From Dehalococcoidales bacterium (GTDB lineage: Bacteria; Chloroflexota; Dehalococcoidia; Dehalococcoidales; RBG-16-60-22), in the NCBI GenBank assembly GCA_026416775.1, contig JAOAEN010000044.1, positions 286-6,104 of the forward strand: a stretch of 5,819 bases of DNA, in the 5' to 3' direction. This document shows, piece by piece, positions 1 through 4,857 of this stretch. Numbering within the stretch: the stretch's first letter is position 1; each line of letters begins with the position of its first letter. Under the pieces are notes generated by a model. The model ran no database searches and had not been told where the DNA came from. It worked only from the letters and a program-made list of their open reading frames with translations. The translations under genes were made by a program, and so were the position numbers.

Positions 1-78
1 CTTGCGGAATTCCTCTCCGTGGTTGATTTTCCTGCTGGCTGGATCGTGGATATTGACCCCGTTACGCTTGTTGGCTAA
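1..78 (+). CDS. priA: C-terminal end of primosomal protein N' (PriA helicase), partial
   Basis: An open frame enters from the left edge and stops at TAA (76-78). It gives a 25-residue tail ending in GWIVDIDPVTLVG. PriA proteins characteristically end in a strand of the type W-x-[IVL]-D-[VI]-D-P followed by a few hydrophobic residues, and this tail fits that pattern (IVDIDP). PriA is the 3'-5' helicase that reloads the replisome at stalled forks. The downstream neighbour, def, begins 32 bases later, and priA-def is a common gene order, which supports the call. Only 25 residues are visible, so no helicase motif or zinc-binding cysteine can be checked. The identification rests on the terminal motif and synteny alone. 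Confidence 0.68.
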   Translation, partial: LAEFLSVVDFPAGWIVDIDPVTLVG

Positions 79-110
79 ACTGGAAGTAGAAAGTCACGAG
101 GAGACAGTCC

Positions 111-641
111 ATGGCAGTCCTTCCTATCCGGGTTGTCCCTGATCCTGTCCTGCGCAAAAAGGCAAAAAGAGTTCCCGGTATTGATCGGTCGGTGAAAAAG
201 CTCATCAGCGACATGCATCAGACCCTTCATGCCGAGGACGGGCGGGTGGGGCTTGCCGCCCCGCAGGTCGGTGTTTCCCTGCGGGTTGTGGTGATCTGTC
301 TTCCGGAAGGAAAGGAGGATATTATTCTCGTCAACCCGGAGGTGGTGCGGCGGAAAGGTGAGCGCCTGGTAACGGAGGGCTGTCTCAGCATCCCGGGCTA
401 CATTGGCGAGCTTTACCGTGCCGAATCAGTGACGGTCAGAGCCCTTGACGGTGAAGGTAAACCCCTGCGCATCAAAGCGGAAGGACTGCTTTCTCAGGCG
501 CTGGAACACGAGATTGACCACCTCAACGGCGTGCTTTTTATTGATCATATCAGGGATCCGCAGGCGCTCCGACGGGTTCAGGCGGAAGACACCGGAGGTG
601 TTGAGACCACCGAGGCTCCCGCCTCTCCTGCTTCCCAGTAG
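111..641 (+). CDS. def: Peptide deformylase
   Basis: This cytoplasmic metalloenzyme removes the N-formyl group from the initiator methionine of new proteins. All three family motifs are present in the 176-residue product: GLAAPQVG (residues 47-54, with Gln52), EGCLSIPG (89-96, with metal ligand Cys91) and HEIDH (133-137, with metal ligands His133 and His137 and catalytic Glu134). The catalytic set is complete and the length is typical, so an active enzyme is expected. Residues after about 155 form a family-divergent Ala/Pro/Ser/Glu-rich tail that is probably disordered. The ATG start is supported by GAGGAG at 98-103, seven bases upstream. It follows the priA-like gene by 32 bases and is probably cotranscribed with it. 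The usual partner fmt (Met-tRNA formyltransferase) is not downstream. The next gene is convergent, with its stop three bases beyond the def stop. Confidence 0.97.
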   Translation: MAVLPIRVVPDPVLRKKAKRVPGIDRSVKKLISDMHQTLHAEDGRVGLAAPQVGVSLRVVVICLPEGKEDIILVNPEVVRRKGERLVTEGCLSIPGYIGELYRAESVTVRALDGEGKPLRIKAEGLLSQALEHEIDHLNGVLFIDHIRDPQALRRVQAEDTGGVETTEAPASPASQ

Positions 642-644
642 CTT

Positions 645-920
645 TTATTCTTCCTGCTTCTTCGGTCGGGGCGGCTTGTTTTTTCCCCCTTTAGGGGTGC
701 GGTCCGGGGGTTTTTCCTCTTCGGCGAAGTAAAACAGCTCATCAAGACGGTACTCGGGGAAGGCCTTTTTTGCCCCGATGATAAATTTCTGGTTGATGCC
801 GCGTTTTCCTTCCTTCACGCGGTAGACCTGGCTTACGGAAAGTCCCATGGCCGTGGCAAGATCAGTGAGGTTATGGTATTTTCCGTGAGCAATTTCAAAG
901 ACTCTTGTCCTGATGATCAT
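645..920 (-). CDS. Small helix-turn-helix DNA-binding protein (XRE-like)
   Basis: The product is a likely single-domain transcription regulator of 91 residues from the proposed start. Residues 17-40 form the HTH: helix 2 (NLTDLATAMG), a turn, and recognition helix 3 (SVSQVYRVKEG), followed by KRGINQKFI as in XRE/Cro-like folds. Residues 66-91 are a highly charged Lys/Glu/Pro tail, probably disordered. The open frame extends to an ATG at 999-1001 (118 residues), but that start and the ATG at 954-956 lie inside or upstream of a near-consensus promoter (958-986). Transcripts from that promoter would begin near 951 and could only use the ATG at 918-920, which has a weak CAGGG nine bases upstream. 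Its promoter is back to back with that of the permease gene and an inverted repeat lies between them. It may therefore control itself and the transport genes. No effector domain is visible and the target is inferred. Confidence 0.78.
   Translation of the reverse strand: MIIRTRVFEIAHGKYHNLTDLATAMGLSVSQVYRVKEGKRGINQKFIIGAKKAFPEYRLDELFYFAEEEKPPDRTPKGGKNKPPRPKKQEE
685..715 (+). terminator. Possible factor-independent terminator downstream of def
   Basis: CCCCC (685-689) can pair with GGGGG (706-710), followed at once by TTTTT (711-715). This is the correct polarity to end transcription from def on the + strand. The stem is only 5 bp with a 16-base loop, and a competing CCCC-TTTA-GGGG hairpin (686-697) uses the same C tract. 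It lies inside the 3' end of the convergent HTH gene, in the codons for its charged tail. The call is tentative. Confidence 0.3.
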
Positions 921-957
921 CTTGGACAGCCCTGGATTTTTGTCGCCATTTGGCATA

Positions 958-986
958 ATTGTAGTAAGAGAGGATACTTTTGTCAA
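958..986 (-). promoter_or_regulatory. Sigma70-type promoter for the HTH gene
   Basis: Read on the minus strand, TTGACA (986-981, a perfect -35) is followed by a 17-base spacer and TACAAT (963-958, 5 of 6 against TATAAT). The predicted transcription start is near 951, giving a leader of about 30 bases to the ATG at 920. This placement is the main argument against the longer open-frame starts at 956 and 1001. Confidence 0.75.
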
Positions 987-1016
987 GTAATGGCGGGGCA
1001 TTTGACTTTACAAAAG
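977..1016. repeat. 12-bp inverted repeat, candidate operator between divergent promoters
   Basis: The left arm CTTTTGTCAAGT (977-988) and right arm ACTTTACAAAAG (1005-1016) are inverted copies matching at 11 of 12 positions, separated by 16 bases. The arm centres are 28 bp apart. The left arm covers the minus-strand -35 box (981-986) and the right arm overlaps the end of the + strand -35 box (1002-1007). A dimeric or tetrameric regulator bound here could shut off both promoters. The adjacent HTH protein is the obvious candidate, but this is inferred. Opposed -35 boxes explain part of the symmetry (GTCAA/TTGAC), but the registered 12-bp arms pair in a different register from those boxes. Confidence 0.5.
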
Positions 1017-1030
1017 CCAGAGTCTAAAAT
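1002..1030 (+). promoter_or_regulatory. Sigma70-type promoter for the permease operon
   Basis: TTGACT (1002-1007, 5 of 6 against the -35 consensus), a 17-base spacer and TAAAAT (1025-1030, 5 of 6 against the -10 consensus) face the permease gene. Transcription would start near 1037, giving a leader of about 37 bases. It is back to back with the HTH promoter, the two -35 boxes being 15 bases apart. Confidence 0.65.
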
Positions 1031-1073
1031 TATGGTTAATCCTCAGCAACCTGTGCTGGGATGAAAAACTAAT

Positions 1074-2570
1074 ATGCCCGACCAGCTACCGTTACGTCCC
1101 GGTGACCGGGTCTACCGTCCCCGCCGTATCAAGCATTTCCACCTGAAGAAGGTACTGGGGGTTCCTGCCCTTTTCAGTGCCGGCTACGGGGATGTTGGCT
1201 CGTCGATTTATTATGCCCTCGGTATCGTGGCGCTGGTGGCGCTGGGAGCGACCCCCATCGTGCTGGGGATTGCCGGCATACTTTACATCTTCAATGCCCT
1301 GACCTATGCCGAGGGTAGTGCCATGATCCCCGAGGCTGGTGGCTCGGCGAGCTTTGCCCGGCATGGCTTCGGCAGCTTCTGGGGCTTTGTTGCCGGCTGG
1401 GCGCTCATGCTGAGCTACATCGCCACCATGGCGATTTCCGCCTATACCATCCCGCCTTATCTTTCCTACTTCTGGCCGGTTCTCAACAACCATGCGGTGG
1501 GCACCTTCGTTGCGATCGGACTCATTTTCCTGCTCATGGTGATCAACGTGCTCGGGATAAGAGAATCGGCGACGGTGAACATCTTTTTCATTGTCTTCGG
1601 GCTGGCGGTGCAGATTGCCCTGGTCGTCCTCGGCATTGTCCTGATCCTGGCGCCTGAGCCTTCGGTTCTCTGGCAGAACATGTTCGGGCAGAACGAGCTC
1701 GGCGAGAGTAACTGGCCTTCGCTGTCCAACTTCATCATGGGGATTGCGATCGCCGCCCTGTGTTTTACGGGCGTGGAGACGGTTTCCCAGCTTGCCGAGG
1801 AGACACGAAAGCCCACGGAGAGGATCCCGCAGGCGTATGTGCTGATGATTGTTGTGGTGCTTTTGCTTTTCGGCGGGATTTCCGTCGTGGCGCTTTCCGC
1901 GATGACTCCGCGGCTGCTTGGTGACCCGGTGAGCGGCTGGGCGCGTGACCCGATTGCGGGGATTGCGGCACATTTGCCATCACCGCTACTGCGCGGGATA
2001 TTTGAACCGCTGGTGGCCGTCCTCGGTGCCAGCATCCTGCTTACCGCCACCAATGCCGGCTTGCTCGGTATCTCGCGCCTGACCTACAATATGTCGTCCC
2101 ACGGGCTTTTGCCGATGACCCTGGGCAGGATCCATCACCGTTTCCGGACGCCGCATATGGCGATTATCCTCTTCTGTGCCATCGCCATCCTGATGCTCTG
2201 TCCCGGCTTTACGAACCCGGACTTTTTCGTGGACCTCGGTGCCATCTACGTGTTTGGTTCTCTGCTCTGCTTTGCCTTCGGTCATGCGGCGATCATCGCC
2301 CTTAGGGTGAAGAGGCCTGATCTGGCGCGTCCTTTCAGGATCAGGTGGAATCTCAGGACATCCGGCGGCAGGGAGCTGCCGGTGACGGCGCTTCTGGGGC
2401 TGCTCGGGACGGGTGGCATCTGGGTGGTGATCATGATCACCCAGCCGTTCAGCCGCTGGGCGGGGCTGGGATGGATGGCCTGCGGAATGCTCCTCTACGG
2501 GGGTTATGTCCTCTACCGCCGTGCGCGCAGGAAGCGAGAGGAGCTGGGGGTAAGACTTGAAAAACTGTAG
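1074..2570 (+). CDS. APC-superfamily permease, possibly a KUP/KimA-like potassium transporter
   Basis: A 498-residue, very hydrophobic protein with about 12 membrane segments, a basic cytoplasmic N-terminus (residues 8-28) and a basic Arg/Lys/Glu C-terminal tail. TM2 ends in PEAGGS (86-91), typical of COG0531-type APC carriers. TM1 does not have the G-S-G-I-F pattern of many amino acid permeases. It reads YGDVGSSIYYALG, with Asp40, Ser43, Ser44 and Tyr47 in the D-x-x-[ST]-S-x-x-Y spacing I recall from Kup (YGDIGTSPLY) and KimA (D-A-L-S-S-V-A-Y), where Asp and Tyr help bind K+. TM3 has YIATMAIS (115-122), keeping Tyr115, Thr118 and Ser122 in the spacing of KimA YILTVAVS. The first three downstream genes encode Usp and RCK proteins, which fits cation transport. 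An automated annotation would probably say amino acid permease, and the substrate is not proven. The ATG has GGGATGA (1058-1064) nine bases upstream. The stop is TAG. Confidence 0.85.
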   Translation: MPDQLPLRPGDRVYRPRRIKHFHLKKVLGVPALFSAGYGDVGSSIYYALGIVALVALGATPIVLGIAGILYIFNALTYAEGSAMIPEAGGSASFARHGFGSFWGFVAGWALMLSYIATMAISAYTIPPYLSYFWPVLNNHAVGTFVAIGLIFLLMVINVLGIRESATVNIFFIVFGLAVQIALVVLGIVLILAPEPSVLWQNMFGQNELGESNWPSLSNFIMGIAIAALCFTGVETVSQLAEETRKPTERIPQAYVLMIVVVLLLFGGISVVALSAMTPRLLGDPVSGWARDPIAGIAAHLPSPLLRGIFEPLVAVLGASILLTATNAGLLGISRLTYNMSSHGLLPMTLGRIHHRFRTPHMAIILFCAIAILMLCPGFTNPDFFVDLGAIYVFGSLLCFAFGHAAIIALRVKRPDLARPFRIRWNLRTSGGRELPVTALLGLLGTGGIWVVIMITQPFSRWAGLGWMACGMLLYGGYVLYRRARRKREELGVRLEKL

Positions 2571-2582
2571 GCGGTCGGGGTA

Positions 2583-2611
2583 TTGTAGGTTTTTAGGGAT
2601 GAGGTTATAAT
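2583..2611 (+). promoter_or_regulatory. Possible internal promoter for uspA and the RCK genes
   Basis: A perfect TATAAT (2606-2611) sits in the 77-base gap after the permease stop. TTGTAG lies 17 bases upstream (2583-2588) and matches only the TTG of a -35 box. Transcription would start near 2618, giving a leader of about 30 bases before the uspA ATG. No terminator is visible in the gap, so uspA may be read both from the permease promoter and from this one. Confidence 0.45.
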
Positions 2612-2647
2612 GACAGGGTTTTGCAGTAACCGGAGGGATTTCTGGTA

Positions 2648-3085
2648 ATGTTCCGACAGATTCTGGTGCCGGTTGGTGGCATCAGGGACGTGGATGAAGA
2701 GACGGTGAAGCTTGCCTGCCGCCTTGCCAAGATAAATAAGGGTAAGGTGCTGGTGGTCTATGTGGTCACCGTTAAGCGGGCCTTGCCCCTTGATGCGGAG
2801 ATTGAGTCGGAGATAAAGAAGGCTGAGGATATCCTTGACAACGCCGAGGGCATCGCTGCCGAGGAGGGCTACGAGGTTGAGACGGATGTCCTTCAGGCAA
2901 GGGAGGTCGGTCCGGCGATCGTTGATGAGGCGGTGGAAAGGAGCGTCAGCCTCATCCTCATGGGCATCTCCTACAAGCAGCGCTTCGGTCAGTTCAGCCT
3001 GGGCAATGTCGTCCCCTACGTATTGAAAAATTCCCCCTGTCCCGTTATACTCTATCAACAGCATACCGTTGCTGGCCAAGATTAG
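2648..3085 (+). CDS. Universal stress protein (UspA family), atypical nucleotide loop
   Basis: A 145-residue soluble protein of single Usp-domain length. The fold signature is clear: strand 1 ILVPV (5-9), a helix of LACRLAK type (22-28), strand LVVYVV (35-40), strand LILMG (102-106) and the C-terminal helix/strand PYVLKNSPCPVIL (123-135). The ATP-binding loop, usually G-2x-G-9x-G-[ST], reads G106-I-S-Y109 through L-G119-N120. The second glycine is Tyr and the final Ser/Thr is Asn, so classical ATP binding is doubtful. Usp domains are known as fused or neighbouring regulatory units of APC and other ion carriers, and its position between a permease and two RCK proteins suggests such a role. GGAGGG (2632-2637) lies ten bases before the ATG. 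The stop is TAG, nine bases before the next gene. Confidence 0.9.
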   Translation: MFRQILVPVGGIRDVDEETVKLACRLAKINKGKVLVVYVVTVKRALPLDAEIESEIKKAEDILDNAEGIAAEEGYEVETDVLQAREVGPAIVDEAVERSVSLILMGISYKQRFGQFSLGNVVPYVLKNSPCPVILYQQHTVAGQD

Positions 3086-3094
3086 GTTCCTACG

Positions 3095-3523
3095 ATGAAA
3101 GTGATGATCATGGGATGCGGACGGGTCGGTGCCAGACTCGCCGCCCTGCTTGATGAAGACGGTCATGAAGTGACCGTCCTTGATATTGATGCCTATGCCT
3201 TCCATCGTCTACCATCTTCCTTCAGGGGGACAGCCCTTCTGGCCAACGGTATTGACCAGGAAGCCCTTAAGAAAGCGGGTATTGAGGAGTGTGACGTTTT
3301 CGTTGCGGTGACGCAGGGTGACAACCGGAATGTCATGGCCTGCCAGATAGCCAAGCATATCTTCAATGTCCCCCGGGTGGTCTGCCGGATCTATGATCCG
3401 CTGCGTGAGGAAATGTACCGCGCCCTGGGGCTTGAGACCATCAGTCCCACCAAGATCATTGCCCAGCTTCTACGTGAGAAGGTGGAGAAAAGCGGCAGTC
3501 AGGAGACTGAACCGGAAAAGTAG
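3095..3523 (+). CDS. Single-domain RCK_N (TrkA-N) protein
   Basis: A 142-residue cytoplasmic Rossmann-fold protein of the family that gates K+ channels and transporters after binding NAD(H) or adenine nucleotides. The dinucleotide loop G7-C-G9-R-V-G12 follows strand 1, and Asp30 at the end of strand 2 is in the usual position to hold the nucleotide ribose. The rest follows the RCK_N pattern through AVTQGDNRNVMACQIAK and the closing SPTKIIAQLL helix. The chain then ends in a short charged tail with no RCK_C domain, so it is about half the length of a KtrA-type protein. It starts nine bases after the uspA stop. The only SD-like sequence, TAGG, overlaps that stop, so translational coupling is likely. 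It probably pairs with the following RCK protein. That partnership is inferred. Confidence 0.9.
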   Translation: MKVMIMGCGRVGARLAALLDEDGHEVTVLDIDAYAFHRLPSSFRGTALLANGIDQEALKKAGIEECDVFVAVTQGDNRNVMACQIAKHIFNVPRVVCRIYDPLREEMYRALGLETISPTKIIAQLLREKVEKSGSQETEPEK

Positions 3524-3529
3524 CAAGCA

Positions 3530-4192
3530 ATGTATATCATCATTGTTGGCGGCGGACGCATCGGTTATTATCTCCTCAAGGCACTTCTCAATGAAGGACA
3601 TGAGGTGCTGGTGATTGAGCGGGACCCCCGTGTTTGCAAGGTGATCACCGATGAACTGGGCAGTGTCTGCTACCGCGGTGACGGCTGTGAGGCGGCGGTT
3701 CTTGCCGAGGTCGGCACCGGGCGGGCGGACATCTTTGTTGCCGTGACCGGGGATGATGAGGACAACCTCGTGGCCTGCCAGGTTGCCAAACACAAGCATA
3801 ACGTGCCCCTGACCATTGCCCGCCTGCGTAACCCGCAGAATGCTCTCCTCTTCAAGAAGCTGGGGGTGGATGTCACCATCAGCACGACCAATATCATCCT
3901 CGAGGCAATTGAGCGGGCAATCCCCACCCACACCCTCACCCATCTTCTGACGATAGAAGAAAAGGGTCTGGTCATCGTGGAGGTGAAGATTGCCCAGGAT
4001 TCCGCCACGGTGGGTAAGATGGTAAAGGACCTCACTCTTCCGGCGGGCAGTAGCCTCGTCCTCATCATTTCCCATGATGGCTCGGTACGCACGCCGGCCC
4101 CGAACACTGTCCTCCGCGCCGGCGACCAGATCATTGCGGTAACCACCAAGGATGCCGAGGAAGCCCTGCGTGCCACGATCCGCGGGCTCTAG
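3530..4192 (+). CDS. trkA: TrkA/KtrA-type potassium transport regulator (RCK_N + RCK_C)
   Basis: A 220-residue cytoplasmic regulator, close to the usual length of KtrA (about 220). The RCK_N domain (about 1-130) has the nucleotide loop G7-G-G9-R-I-G12 and Glu30 at the end of strand 2. It then continues through GDDEDNLVACQVAK (74-87) to the ISTTNIILEAIERAI crossover helix. The RCK_C domain (about 137-220) has the expected beta-rich pattern, including LPAGSSLVLI, a central SHDG turn and LRAGDQIIAV. Known family members form octameric rings that open a TrkH/KtrB channel, but no such gene is in the window. The only membrane protein of the unit is the APC permease. It begins six bases after the previous stop, in the same frame, with GGAAAAG just upstream as a weak ribosome site. 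Its own stop is TAG. Confidence 0.93.
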   Translation: MYIIIVGGGRIGYYLLKALLNEGHEVLVIERDPRVCKVITDELGSVCYRGDGCEAAVLAEVGTGRADIFVAVTGDDEDNLVACQVAKHKHNVPLTIARLRNPQNALLFKKLGVDVTISTTNIILEAIERAIPTHTLTHLLTIEEKGLVIVEVKIAQDSATVGKMVKDLTLPAGSSLVLIISHDGSVRTPAPNTVLRAGDQIIAVTTKDAEEALRATIRGL

Positions 4193-4338
4193 AAACGGTT
4201 GCTGATGCCTGGCTCAGGTTTGCGCAGGGTGTCCCCTGCCCTTCACTCCTTCAGGGGAATCGCCTTTCTTGAAGCCGCTCCCGCCGTCCTTTCGGGAACG
4301 TTTATCCCTGAAAAGCAATCTCCGGGAGAGAATTTTTT
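4193..4338 (+). promoter_or_regulatory. Structured leader upstream of comEA
   Basis: This 146-base gap has no convincing gene or promoter but several pairing segments. GCAGGG (4224-4229) pairs with CCCTGC (4234-4239) across a TGTC tetraloop. TCCCCTG (4232-4238) pairs instead with CAGGGGA (4252-4258). TCAGGG (4251-4256) can also pair with CCCTGA (4306-4311). CTCCCG (4278-4283) can pair with CGGGA (4293-4297) or with CGGGAG (4323-4328), which contains the comEA ribosome site GGGAG (4324-4328). The T6 run at 4333-4338 lies just before the GTG start. The chained, exclusive pairings could act as a translational switch. They are short and GC-rich, so chance is possible. Confidence 0.35.
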
Positions 4339-4845
4339 GTGGCTTTGAAGTCAAATCTGGCAGTATGGTGTGTAGTTGTCCTCTGCCTTCTGGTCATCAT
4401 CGCTGGTGCCGTGGGCATCGGGGTAAGGCTGGGCCGGGAGCGTGTCATTGAGGTTATCCCGCCGGAAACGCCGCTAGTGGCCGGTTCGGTCTACATCGGT
4501 GGTGAGGTGAATAACCCGGGGATTTACCCGTATGAGGCGGGCGATACGCTTGATGAGCTTATCCGGGCGGCGGGCGGTCTTACCGGTGATGCCGATGCTT
4601 CGTATCTCGAACTGAACGTGCCGCGGCAGGGTTGGCAGGGCGCACCGCAGAAGGTCAACATCAACACTGCCGAGGTATGGCTTCTTGAGGCGCTGCCCGG
4701 AGTCGGCGAGAAACGTGCCCGGGCGATTGTTGACTACCGTATGTCGCACGGGTACTTCCGCGATGTCAACGAGCTGCTTGAGGTTGAGGGGTTCGGGCTG
4801 GCGACGCTTGAGAAAATCCGCGGTCTCATCACCGTGGGGGACTAG
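4339..4845 (+). CDS. comEA: ComEA-type DNA receptor for competence (SLBB + helix-hairpin-helix)
   Basis: A 168-residue membrane-anchored protein that binds incoming double-stranded DNA on the outside of the membrane and delivers it to ComEC. One N-terminal membrane segment (about 7-29) is followed by a short linker. An SLBB domain comes next (about 50-85, VYIGGEVNNPGIY then LDELIRAAGG). Residues 106-166 hold the ComEA double helix-hairpin-helix: VNINTAE, hairpin one LPGVGEKRA (119-127) and hairpin two VEGFGLATLEKI (149-160). This is standard ComEA architecture and length. The start is GTG with GGGAG ten bases upstream. No in-frame ATG precedes the membrane segment. It is followed after 12 bases by comEC. 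It lies in an operon-like arrangement distinct from the trk-like genes, from which a structured gap separates it. Confidence 0.93.
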   Translation: MALKSNLAVWCVVVLCLLVIIAGAVGIGVRLGRERVIEVIPPETPLVAGSVYIGGEVNNPGIYPYEAGDTLDELIRAAGGLTGDADASYLELNVPRQGWQGAPQKVNINTAEVWLLEALPGVGEKRARAIVDYRMSHGYFRDVNELLEVEGFGLATLEKIRGLITVGD

Positions 4846-4857
4846 GGAGCTCGCTTC

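Noticed and set aside
873..1064. 63-residue + strand frame across the divergent promoter region
   Set aside because: It overlaps the HTH gene and both promoters and has no ribosome site. The composition is not protein-like.
1092..1973. 293-residue open frame on the minus strand inside the permease gene
   Set aside because: Its translation is rich in Arg, His, Gln, Asn and Asp with no domain, as expected opposite a hydrophobic GC-rich gene. The + strand permease is certain.
2513..3205. 230-residue minus-strand frame over uspA
   Set aside because: It is a shadow of uspA and spans parts of three + strand genes. No supporting domain.
3521..3529. Pyrrolysine or general TAG recoding between the two RCK genes
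   Set aside because: TAG ends most genes in the window at sensible family lengths, so it acts as a normal stop. No recoding element is visible.
3470..4176. Minus-strand open frames of 201 and 168 residues opposite trkA
   Set aside because: They lie fully antisense to a clear RCK protein, with no recognisable motif, no promoter and no ribosome site.
4333..4338. T6 run before comEA as a terminator tail
   Set aside because: The only stems ending near it are a 4-bp hairpin or a 6-bp stem with a 39-base loop, and GTG of comEA follows directly with a good SD in front. A terminator here is unlikely.
4269..4451. 60-residue + strand frame starting in the comEA leader
   Set aside because: It runs into comEA in another frame, shows no domain, and its Cys/His/Gly-rich end is out-of-frame comEA. 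A leader peptide cannot be fully excluded but nothing supports it.
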